From: Paenisporosarcina quisquiliarum_A
Lineage (GTDB): Bacteria; Bacillota; Bacilli; Bacillales_A; Planococcaceae
Assembly: GCF_043641925.1 (NCBI RefSeq)
Contig: NZ_JBHZRU010000002.1
Location: 62,001 to 126,000, forward strand
Reading direction: 5' to 3'
Length of the DNA: 64,000 nucleotides
Shown here: one piece after another, positions 7,449 to 14,887 of the stretch
Numbering within the stretch: the stretch's first letter is position 1
Layout of the letters: each line of letters begins with the position of its first letter
Made by a program: the position numbers and the translations under genes
Notes under the pieces: model-generated
Seen by the model: the letters and a program-made list of their open reading frames with translations, nothing else
What the model was told of the DNA's origin: nothing
Databases searched by the model: none

Positions 7449-8584
7449 CAGCAATAAGATACGAACTAATTAAAACTTGTAAGCAAACAGGAGCACGTTT
7501 AGGTATCGTGCATACACCTCACGGATCATTTGAAACGCCAACATTTATGCCGGTGGGAACACAAGCCACGGTAAAAACGATGTCTCCTGAAGAATTAAAA
7601 ACGATGGAATCAGGCATCATTTTAAGTAACACGTACCATTTATGGTTACGCCCAGGAAATGACATTATTAGAGAAGCTGGTGGCTTACACAAATTTATGA
7701 ACTGGGATCGTGCTATTTTAACCGATTCAGGCGGTTTCCAAGTGTTCAGTTTAAGTGAATTCCGAAATATTGAAGAAGAAGGCGTTCATTTCCGTAATCA
7801 TATGAATGGCGATAAACTTTTCTTAAGTCCTGAAAAAGCGATGCAAATTCAAAATGATTTAGGTTCTGATATTATGATGGCATTCGATGAATGTCCACCA
7901 TTCCCTGCTACTCCTGAATATATGAAAGCAAGTGTTGAACGTACTTCTCGATGGGCAGAAAGATGCTTAGAAGCTCATGCACGTCCAAAAGATCAAGGAC
8001 TATTTGGTATTGTCCAAGGTGGAGAGTATGAGAACCTTCGCCGTCAAAGTGCAGCTGATTTAGTTTCAATGGATTTCCCAGGCTATGCCATCGGAGGACT
8101 ATCCGTAGGAGAACCTAAAGATATCATGAATCGTGTGCTTGAATTTACAACTCCATTTTTACCTTCAGATAAGCCTCGATATTTAATGGGTGTTGGCTCG
8201 CCAGACTCACTAATCGATGGCGCTATTCGTGGTGTAGATATGTTTGACTGTGTGTTACCAACAAGAATTGCACGTAATGGTACTTTAATGACAAGCAATG
8301 GACGTTTAGTTGCTAAAGGGGCTCAATATGCACGTGATTTTGGTCCAATCGATGAAAACTGTGATTGTTATGTATGTCAAAATTATTCAAGAGCTTATAT
8401 TCGTCATTTAATTAAAGCAGAAGAAACATTTGGTATCCGTTTAACTTCTTATCATAATTTATATTTCTTGATGAATTTAATGAAGCAAGTTAGACAAGCA
8501 ATACGAGAAGATCGTCTAGGAGATTTCCGAGCAGAGTTCTTTGAACAATACGGTTATAATAAACCTAATGCGAAAAATTTCTGA
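7445..8584 (+). CDS. tgt: tRNA-guanine transglycosylase
   Basis: Tgt exchanges guanine 34 for preQ1 in tRNAs with GUN anticodons, the step before QueA. Visible features of the 379-residue protein are the general-base Asp in LTDSGGFQVFS (D94), the substrate-binding GIVQGG (188-193), and the nucleophile Asp in MFDCVLPTR (about residue 268). The zinc site is Cys306, Cys308 and Cys311 (CDCYVC) plus His337. It starts inside the queA stop and is followed by a 152-base structured gap before yajC. Confidence 0.97.
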   Translation: MTAIRYELIKTCKQTGARLGIVHTPHGSFETPTFMPVGTQATVKTMSPEELKTMESGIILSNTYHLWLRPGNDIIREAGGLHKFMNWDRAILTDSGGFQVFSLSEFRNIEEEGVHFRNHMNGDKLFLSPEKAMQIQNDLGSDIMMAFDECPPFPATPEYMKASVERTSRWAERCLEAHARPKDQGLFGIVQGGEYENLRRQSAADLVSMDFPGYAIGGLSVGEPKDIMNRVLEFTTPFLPSDKPRYLMGVGSPDSLIDGAIRGVDMFDCVLPTRIARNGTLMTSNGRLVAKGAQYARDFGPIDENCDCYVCQNYSRAYIRHLIKAEETFGIRLTSYHNLYFLMNLMKQVRQAIREDRLGDFRAEFFEQYGYNKPNAKNF

Positions 8585-8736
8585 TTCTTGTATACTAAGA
8601 TAGGGTGTTCTAATAGTCCGCTAAAAATAACCTGTCGTATCTCAAAACCATCTGAAGGTTTCAATAGAGTTCAACATAAAGTTATTTTTAAGTTCTATTC
8701 GAACTTGCTTTAATAGAGAGAGGGGGAATTTAGAGA
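8585..8736 (+). other. Structured tgt-yajC intergenic region
   Basis: There is no gene here, but several nested inverted repeats. AAAAATAAC (8623-8631) pairs with GTTATTTTT (8681-8689) and encloses AAACC/GGTTT (8645-8649/8657-8661). Directly after it AAGTTC (8690-8695) pairs with GAACTT (8701-8706). None carries a terminator T-tract. It may be an RNA leader or processing site for yajC mRNA. Confidence 0.4.
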
Positions 8737-9009
8737 ATGGAAACATTACTTGGGTTATCACCAATAATTTTAATGTTCGTTGTGATGTGGTTTTTCATTA
8801 TCCGACCAGCACAAAAGCGTCAAAAAACGACAGCTTCTATGCAATCAAGCTTAAAACGTGGAGATCGTATCGTCACTGTAGGTGGCCTTCACGGTTTAGT
8901 AGATGCAGTTGATGAGTCAACTGTATTCTTAACAGTTGCAGATGGGACACGTCTTCAATTTGAACGTGCAGCTATCGCACGTGTTGTTGATGCATCACCT
9001 GTACTTTAA
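8737..9009 (+). CDS. yajC: Preprotein translocase accessory protein YajC
   Basis: This small membrane protein is associated with the SecDF complex. It is 90 residues with one N-terminal transmembrane helix (LSPIILMFVVMWFFIIRPAQ), the conserved RPAQKRQK at the membrane exit, and a cytosolic domain with LKRGDRIVTVGGLHG typical of the family. Start is ATG preceded by GAGAGGGGGAA. It closes the ruvAB-queA-tgt group and is followed by a strong terminator. The partner gene secDF lies 2.8 kb downstream. Confidence 0.95.
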   Translation: METLLGLSPIILMFVVMWFFIIRPAQKRQKTTASMQSSLKRGDRIVTVGGLHGLVDAVDESTVFLTVADGTRLQFERAAIARVVDASPVL

Positions 9010-9017
9010 TTTATGAT

Positions 9018-9056
9018 AAAAACCTATTTCTCCGTTTTGGAGAAATAGGTTTTTTT
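9018..9056 (+). terminator. Intrinsic terminator after yajC
   Basis: AACCTATTTCTCC pairs perfectly with GGAGAAATAGGTT around a short T-rich loop, followed by a run of seven T. Confidence 0.92.
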
Positions 9057-9110
9057 GTATAGGTCATTTCCTTTTTCCCCATACTCTTAGGAAAAAGGGG
9101 ATTCGTCTTT

Positions 9111-9758
9111 ATGAGTGAACTTTTGATTGTTGCTTGGAGAACCATTTTTTTATACATCCTCATTTTAGTCATTTTTAGACTCATGGGGAAACGAGAAGTT
9201 GGCGAATTAAGTTTAATGGATTTAGTGATATTTGTTATGATTGCGGAAGTTGCTTCATTCGCCATAGATAATCCGAAACAAAAATTGTTCGAATCAATCA
9301 TGCCGATGCTTTTGTTACTTGCGATTCAATTAATCACATCATATTGGTCGCTGAAGAGTAAAAAAATTAGGGACTTAATAGATGGTGATCCATCTGTTAT
9401 TATCCGAAATGGAGAAATAATTGAGACCGAAATGCGTAAACAACGATACAATCTAGATGATTTATTTCAACAACTTCGTGAGCAACAAATTGGCTCAATT
9501 CAAAACGTGGACTATGCTTTTTTAGAACCATCAGGTAATTTATCGGTATTTAAGAAAGATGGCGATCATCCTGTGTTGCCTTTAATTGTTGATGGTGATA
9601 TTCAAGAGAAGCATTTAAACTTAATTCAACAAGACAAACAATGGCTCCTACAAATGCTTAAAGACAGACAAGTGGATGATCCAAACACGGTTTTTTATTG
9701 TAGTTATGAAAATGAAAGCTTGTTTTTACAGCTAAAAGAAAAATTTAGGACTTCTTAA
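9111..9758 (+). CDS. yrbG: DUF421 membrane protein (YetF/YrbG-like)
   Basis: This 215-residue protein has three N-terminal transmembrane helices (IVAWRTIFLYILILVIFRLM, LSLMDLVIFVMIAEVASFAI, SIMPMLLLLAIQLITSYW). A cytosolic alpha/beta domain carries the DUF421 signature LIDGDPSVIIRNGEI and later LFQQLREQQIGSIQNVDYAFLEPSG. Members such as YetF/YrbG have been linked to germination and membrane functions, but the biochemical role is unresolved. It matches the position of yrbG between yajC and spoVB in B. subtilis. Its last 14 bases overlap the end of convergent spoVB. Confidence 0.8.
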   Translation: MSELLIVAWRTIFLYILILVIFRLMGKREVGELSLMDLVIFVMIAEVASFAIDNPKQKLFESIMPMLLLLAIQLITSYWSLKSKKIRDLIDGDPSVIIRNGEIIETEMRKQRYNLDDLFQQLREQQIGSIQNVDYAFLEPSGNLSVFKKDGDHPVLPLIVDGDIQEKHLNLIQQDKQWLLQMLKDRQVDDPNTVFYCSYENESLFLQLKEKFRTS

Positions 9759-11250
9759 CAAGTTTTCTCATCATACGAATATCTGTCAACCGAATTTGTC
9801 TGAATAAAATCAACCCAATTCCCACCATAACACAAGTAATTAAACTATCTGCAACCCATGGAAGTTCAGCAATGGGCCAGACAAGCGGTCTTAATATCAC
9901 CGTTGTAATGAATAATAAATATGGGAAAGCAAAAAAGGTGAAGCCAATTCCGGCTTCTTTTTTTTGCCGTAATGTCGCCATATGTAAAAATGAAGTTAAG
10001 CATACCCCAAAGCCAATAGCTAAAATAGCTCCTTTTTCCTCTACGCCAGGTTGTGACGCCAATACAAACATCACAAATAATTTGCCTAGTCCACCATAAA
10101 TCGAATTCATCATAGCTGCTTTTGCTTCGTGCATTGCTTGTAATATGGCATGGAGCGGGCTTTGAATGTAGTAAAAGAAAAACACTGGCGCTAACAAGGC
10201 CATATAACCTGATCCTTCATCAATATGAAACAGTACATTTACAATATGTTCACCATGCAAATAAAACACAGTAGCTGCAAAACAGCCGGTAATTGCTGAA
10301 ACACGCATAGCTAAAGACACACGTTCTTGCAACATATGTTTATTTGACCGTGCACGAGCATCACTAACCGCTGGAACTAAAACAATCGATAACGCATAAG
10401 GAATAAATGCCGGGAAAAGTAACAATGGAATGAATACGCCAGAAATCACACCGTATAAACTGGTCGCTGCAACAGCACTAACACCAGCTACAGATAATGC
10501 CCGGATAAAAATGATTGGTTCTAAAAACCATGTAAAAGATCCGAATAAACGACTTCCTGCAGAAGGGAGGGCAACTTGTAGAATCGGTTTTGATGGATAG
10601 GAATCACTTGCGACTGCCTTCATTTTCTGACGTTTATATTTCATCCATAGGTATAAGAAAGCTACTAATTCTGCAACCAAAGCAAGTAACATAGCTGCTG
10701 CTGCTGTTTCAGCAGGTGAATCTTGTATGACGATATAAGGGAGGAACCAGGTCACCAATCCGATTCTTAGAAATTGTTCGATTAACTGTGACCAAGCAGT
10801 TTCTTCTACTTTTGCTAAACCTTGAAAATACCCTTTTAAAACACTTGAAAAAGCTGCAATGGGAATGGTGATTAATCCAATGTACAGTGTTTTTTCTATT
10901 TCTTCATTTCGTAAAAGTTCTGAAGCTAAAAAAGGAACAAAAAACCACAGGAATGGACCCAAAAAACAAATAGATAAAACTGTCATCTTCCAAACTTTTC
11001 TCATTAATGCTTTAATATCACCAAATTTGTCTTTGGCGTAAAGTTCAGCAATAATTTTTGCAACAGCAATAGGCAGACCTAACTGAATGAGAGAGAGAAA
11101 AAAGATGAAAGCTGGATAGGCAGCCATATAAATACCGACAGCTTCTTCTCCGGCAATTCGAACAAATTGAATTCGAAACACAAAGCCAAATAACTTAGAT
11201 AGAAATACAGCCCCCATTAAAACTAAAGTTCCACGAAAAAATGTAGACAA
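9745..11250 (-). CDS. spoVB: Stage V sporulation protein B, MOP-family lipid flippase
   Basis: SpoVB is a multidrug/oligosaccharidyl-lipid/polysaccharide exporter needed for spore cortex peptidoglycan synthesis, probably flipping a lipid-linked precursor. The 501-residue protein is almost wholly membrane-embedded, with about 14 predicted helices. It begins STFFRGTLVLMGAVFLSKLFG and carries RIAGEEAVGIYMAAYP. I chose TTG 11250 because AAGGA lies about eight bases upstream and homologues start near this point; in-frame GTGs at 11277 and 11259 are less well placed. It is monocistronic on the minus strand and ends inside the DUF421 gene. Confidence 0.9.
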   Translation of the reverse strand: MSTFFRGTLVLMGAVFLSKLFGFVFRIQFVRIAGEEAVGIYMAAYPAFIFFLSLIQLGLPIAVAKIIAELYAKDKFGDIKALMRKVWKMTVLSICFLGPFLWFFVPFLASELLRNEEIEKTLYIGLITIPIAAFSSVLKGYFQGLAKVEETAWSQLIEQFLRIGLVTWFLPYIVIQDSPAETAAAAMLLALVAELVAFLYLWMKYKRQKMKAVASDSYPSKPILQVALPSAGSRLFGSFTWFLEPIIFIRALSVAGVSAVAATSLYGVISGVFIPLLLFPAFIPYALSIVLVPAVSDARARSNKHMLQERVSLAMRVSAITGCFAATVFYLHGEHIVNVLFHIDEGSGYMALLAPVFFFYYIQSPLHAILQAMHEAKAAMMNSIYGGLGKLFVMFVLASQPGVEEKGAILAIGFGVCLTSFLHMATLRQKKEAGIGFTFFAFPYLLFITTVILRPLVWPIAELPWVADSLITCVMVGIGLILFRQIRLTDIRMMRKLVKKS

Positions 11251-11347
11251 TTCTGCCACTTCCTTCTCAAGACACACAAATTCATATACAATATTCGTAT
11301 GCGAGAGAAAGAAGAGTTAAAACCATAGAAGAGAGAAGTGACGAAAA

Positions 11348-11698
11348 ATGAATGAGCAAAAACTTGAATTGTACGATCACGTCATGCCTGCACTAGAAAG
11401 TAAAAAGAGCGAGTTTCATGTTTATCAATACACATCAGTCACTGAAGCAGATATTTGGAATTATTGTATGAAGAAAAAATGGAAAAATAAAGACGTGAAA
11501 GAAATGCGCATTTATGAAATAGTGAATGACATTTTATCTACTTCACCAGCTAAATATATGACACATACGCAAATCGAAGAATCTCGAACTTCTAATTGGT
11601 TTTCACAGTTAAATCAAGACGAACTACAAGTCCTACTACAAAACAACATCAATGAAGGTCAACAGATTCAACGAAGTACTGATTTGGAAGAACTTTAA
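11348..11698 (+). CDS. comN: Post-transcriptional regulator ComN
   Basis: This is a 116-residue soluble protein of the family of B. subtilis ComN (YrzD), which promotes accumulation of comE mRNA and localises to the division site. The recognisable core is LKSKKSEF-like ESKKSEFHVYQYTSV, DIWNYCMKKKWKNK and EIVNDILSTSPAKYMTHTQ. It sits exactly where comN is in B. subtilis, between divergent spoVB and secDF. Start is ATG with an upstream GAGAAGTG. The product call rests on family likeness and synteny; the regulatory role is known only from B. subtilis. Confidence 0.8.
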   Translation: MNEQKLELYDHVMPALESKKSEFHVYQYTSVTEADIWNYCMKKKWKNKDVKEMRIYEIVNDILSTSPAKYMTHTQIEESRTSNWFSQLNQDELQVLLQNNINEGQQIQRSTDLEEL

Positions 11699-11704
11699 GT
11701 CGAT

Positions 11705-11733
11705 TTGACACCAGGCTTGACGTGTTTCATAAT
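11705..11733 (+). promoter_or_regulatory. SigA promoter of secDF
   Basis: TTGACA (11705-11710), 17-base spacer, CATAAT (11728-11733). It is a near-consensus housekeeping promoter 73 bases before the secDF start. Confidence 0.7.
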
Positions 11734-11806
11734 AACCATGTTGCGCTTTTTTTCGGAAGTGGTAATTTTAGGTTACCATTTGACAAGTTGAGGAGGAAGT
11801 TTACAT

Positions 11807-14077
11807 ATGAAAACTAGAGGCCGGATTATCGCATTTTTATTACTCATCGTAGTATTTGCGGCTTCCATTAGTACAACAGCTGAAGGAATTGTTAAGGATA
11901 TTAAATTAGGATTAGATTTACAGGGTGGATTCGAAGTTTTATATGAGGTTCAATCTTTAAAAGATGGTCAGAAAATTTCAGAAGATGTATTAGCGGATAC
12001 CGCTACAGCTCTTTTAAATCGTATTAACGTCTTGGGTGTTAGTGAACCGGTTATCCAGGTCGAAGGTGAAGATCGTATTCGTGTGCAACTTGCAGGCGTT
12101 GAGGATCAAGAGTCTGCTCGCGAATTACTCTCTACACAAGCGAATTTAACTTTCCGTGATGTGGAAGACAAATTAATGTTAGATGGATCAGATCTAAAAG
12201 AGGGTGGCGCAAAAGCAACTTTTGATGAGCAAGGACGCCCAATGGTTACACTGGAATTAAAAGATCCATCTAAGTTTGCTGATGTCACACAAGAAATTAG
12301 TCAAAAGCCACTCGGCACAAATTTACTTGTCATTTGGTTGGATTTTGAAGAAGGTGTAGATTCATTCAGCGAAGAAATGACAAAAGAAGATCCAAAATTC
12401 GTTTCTAGTCCTACAGTAGATGAAAGAATCAATTCTAATAGTGTCCAAATTTCTGGATCATTTACTGTTGACGAAACGAAAGATTTAGCCGGTGTATTAA
12501 ATGCAGGTGCATTACCTGTAAAATTAGTAGAAATTTACTCCACATCAGTAGGTGCACAGTTTGGTGAACAAGCATTGACATCTACTGTTACAGCAGGAAT
12601 TATTGGTATTGCGATTGTATTCCTATTTATGGTTATGTATTATCGACTACCTGGATTAGTTGCAATGATTACTTTATCAATTTATGTCTTCTTAATTCTT
12701 CTAGTATTTGATTTAATTAACGGTGTCTTAACTTTGCCAGGCATAGCAGCTATCGTTCTAGGGGTTGGTATGGCAGTAGATGCTAATATCATAACTTATG
12801 AACGAATAAAAGAAGAATTACGAGTTGGGAAGTCAGTTAAAGCATCATTTAAAACAGGTGCTAGTTCATCGTTCTCAGCAATATTTGATGCCAATATTAC
12901 TTCTTTAATAGCAGCTGCAGTATTATTCTATTTTGGTACAAGCTCAGTTAAAGGGTTTGCCTTAATGCTCATCATCAGTATTCTAGCCAGCTTCATAACA
13001 GCTGTTTGGGGTTCTCGATTATTATTAGGTCTCCTTGTAAATAGCGGAATGTTTGATGGAAAACCATGGTTATTTGGTGTCAATAAAGCATCGATTCATC
13101 CAATTGAAGAAGAATTTGATACACTTGATTTGCCAACGAAATTCGACCGTTTTGATTTCGTAAATGCACGTAAAAAATTCTTTACTGCCTCTATTGTATT
13201 CATTGCAATTGGTGCAATTTTATTGGGTGTTTTTAAACTAAATTTAGGGATCGACTTCTCTAGTGGTACCCGAGTAGAAATTTTATCTGAAGACTCATTA
13301 TCGAAAGATGAATTATCAACTTACTTAGAATCAATTGACTATCCATCTGAAGATATTGTCATCTCAGGTGATAATAAAGAAATCGGTGTCATTCGATACA
13401 AAGATGATTTTGGTCAAGATGAAATTAATAATATGAAACGAACCATTTCCGAGGAGTATGGTACAGAGCCAAGTATTAGCACAGTATCTCCAACAGTTGG
13501 AGAAGAACTAGCGAAAAATGCAGTCTACGCATTAATAATTGCTGCTATTGGTATAATCATTTACACGGCAATTCGTTTCGAGTGGAGAATGGGTGTAGCG
13601 GCGATTGTATCGTTAATGCATGATGCGTTCTTCATGATTGCAATCTTTAGTGTATTCCGTATAGAAGTTGATATTACATTTATCGCCGCAATCTTAACAA
13701 TTGTCGGATATTCTATTAACGATACAATTGTTACTTTTGACCGTATTCGTGAAAATATGAAACGTTCAAGAAAAGTTGAAAGTGAAGAAGATTTGGCTTT
13801 GATTGTTAATAAATCTTTACGCCAGACTCTTGGACGATCAGTTAATACTGTATTAACGGTCGTAATTGTTGTAACTGCTCTATTAATCTTTGGTGCAGAT
13901 TCAATCCGTAATTTCTCTTTAGCCTTATTAATAGGATTAATTGCAGGAACCTATTCATCAATTTTTATCGCTGCACAGTTGTGGTTTGTATTAAAGAAAC
14001 GTGAACTGAAAAAAGTAGGTACAATTGATGTAGAAGCAGAAGAGAAAAAATGGGGTTCAGATGAGCCTGTTGTTTAA
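11807..14077 (+). CDS. secDF: Fused protein translocase subunits SecDF
   Basis: SecDF is an RND-type membrane protein that uses the proton gradient to help pull secreted proteins through SecYEG. The 756-residue product is the natural SecD-SecF fusion typical of Bacillus. The SecD half has KLGLDLQGGFEVLYEV (residues 30-45), a large extracellular domain, and TM4 with the conserved Asp in GVGMAVDANIITYERI (near 320). The SecF half starts near 450 with LGIDFSSGTRVEI and has YSINDTIVTFDRIREN near 645. About 12 transmembrane helices in two sets of six are visible. Start is ATG with GAGGAGG upstream. Confidence 0.97.
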   Translation: MKTRGRIIAFLLLIVVFAASISTTAEGIVKDIKLGLDLQGGFEVLYEVQSLKDGQKISEDVLADTATALLNRINVLGVSEPVIQVEGEDRIRVQLAGVEDQESARELLSTQANLTFRDVEDKLMLDGSDLKEGGAKATFDEQGRPMVTLELKDPSKFADVTQEISQKPLGTNLLVIWLDFEEGVDSFSEEMTKEDPKFVSSPTVDERINSNSVQISGSFTVDETKDLAGVLNAGALPVKLVEIYSTSVGAQFGEQALTSTVTAGIIGIAIVFLFMVMYYRLPGLVAMITLSIYVFLILLVFDLINGVLTLPGIAAIVLGVGMAVDANIITYERIKEELRVGKSVKASFKTGASSSFSAIFDANITSLIAAAVLFYFGTSSVKGFALMLIISILASFITAVWGSRLLLGLLVNSGMFDGKPWLFGVNKASIHPIEEEFDTLDLPTKFDRFDFVNARKKFFTASIVFIAIGAILLGVFKLNLGIDFSSGTRVEILSEDSLSKDELSTYLESIDYPSEDIVISGDNKEIGVIRYKDDFGQDEINNMKRTISEEYGTEPSISTVSPTVGEELAKNAVYALIIAAIGIIIYTAIRFEWRMGVAAIVSLMHDAFFMIAIFSVFRIEVDITFIAAILTIVGYSINDTIVTFDRIRENMKRSRKVESEEDLALIVNKSLRQTLGRSVNTVLTVVIVVTALLIFGADSIRNFSLALLIGLIAGTYSSIFIAAQLWFVLKKRELKKVGTIDVEAEEKKWGSDEPVV

Positions 14078-14107
14078 ATAAAACATGTCAATTTGATTAA
14101 TAAAAGA

Positions 14108-14147
14108 TGGGACAGGGTATAGGGAACTATACTTTGTTCCATTTTTT
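14108..14147 (+). terminator. Intrinsic terminator after secDF
   Basis: A 15-bp stem (14108-14122 with 14127-14141, three G-T pairs) closes a GGAA tetraloop and is followed by six T. GGAA is of the stable GNRA type. Confidence 0.9.
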
Positions 14148-14191
14148 GTGGCTTAAGTTGTATACTAGGTTAAAGAAGGGGATGTTAGAAA

Positions 14192-14566
14192 ATGAAATTT
14201 CAATGGTCATTATTAATTGGACTAATTTTTGCAGTAATTATTGCCGTATTTGCCGTTGTAAATGTTGAAACAGTCCCAGTAAATTATGTTTTCGGGAATG
14301 CAGAGTGGCCGTTAATTTTAGTGATTTTAGGATCAGCACTTTTAGGAGCGCTTCTTAGTGGTTCAGTTGCTATTTTCCGTTCATTCGTTCTCCAAAGAAG
14401 AGTGAAGCACTTAGAAAAAGAAGTAACATCAAAGGAATCATTAATTGCCACACAACAAAATGAAATTAGTACGTTGCAAAAAAATGAACCTGTGCGTTAT
14501 CAAGACGCAGAACCAGTTGGTTACCAAGACTCAAAACCAGCAGCAGATCAAAATACAACAATCTAA
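14192..14566 (+). CDS. yrvD: LapA-domain membrane protein (YrvD-like)
   Basis: This 124-residue protein has two transmembrane helices (WSLLIGLIFAVIIAVFAVVN and WPLILVILGSALLGALLSGS) separated by VETVPVNYVFGNAEW, the LapA/DUF1049 signature. A cytosolic coiled-coil tail follows (LQRRVKHLEKEVTSKESLIA). The tail ends in three imperfect copies of a [YD]QD[AS][EK]P[VA] unit (VRYQDAEPVGYQDSKPAADQ). Related LapA proteins in Gram-negatives act in LPS assembly; the Gram-positive role is unknown. It is flanked by terminators on both sides and so is probably transcribed alone. Confidence 0.8.
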   Translation: MKFQWSLLIGLIFAVIIAVFAVVNVETVPVNYVFGNAEWPLILVILGSALLGALLSGSVAIFRSFVLQRRVKHLEKEVTSKESLIATQQNEISTLQKNEPVRYQDAEPVGYQDSKPAADQNTTI

Positions 14567-14580
14567 TAAACGTTAAATTG

Positions 14581-14612
14581 ACCAACAAACAAACCTGTTT
14601 GTTGGTTTTTTT
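14581..14612 (+). terminator. Intrinsic terminator after yrvD
   Basis: ACCAACAAAC pairs with GTTTGTTGGT around a short loop and is followed by seven T. Confidence 0.9.
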
Positions 14613-14613
14613 C

Positions 14614-14710
14614 TGTTGATTGGGATGTAGCGTCTCCGAGGGAATAGCACGAATTGTAGACCCTGGACTGAGCTTTGCGAAGGAAGCGTCCGCAGTAATG
14701 TAAATCAACA
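14614..14710 (+). repeat. Interspersed repeat with 8-bp terminal inverted repeats
   Basis: The 97-bp element is bounded by TGTTGATT (14614-14621) and AATCAACA (14703-14710), perfect inverted copies. The interior shares GACCCTGGACTGAGC and the flanking A-x-CACGAA-x-TG-x-AGACC and GGAAGCG blocks with the element at 32635-32815. No ORF lies inside. It looks like a short non-autonomous mobile or REP-like repeat. It accounts for much of the 321-base gap between yrvD and recJ; the remainder (14711-14887) holds a weak recJ promoter (TATAAT at 14859-14864). Confidence 0.7.
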
Positions 14711-14887
14711 TTTTTTTATTTGTCTTTAGTTTAAAAGCAATAAACTAATTTAATTGGTGATTTTTTCTGTAAAAAATAAGTTGCATGAATTCAAACGTTG
14801 CTTGAAAAGTCTTTCCCATGTTCAGACGCTTAATTGCTCTTTTATTTTTATTTTTCTGTATAATGGTGACTTGAGGATGTGAAGAGA

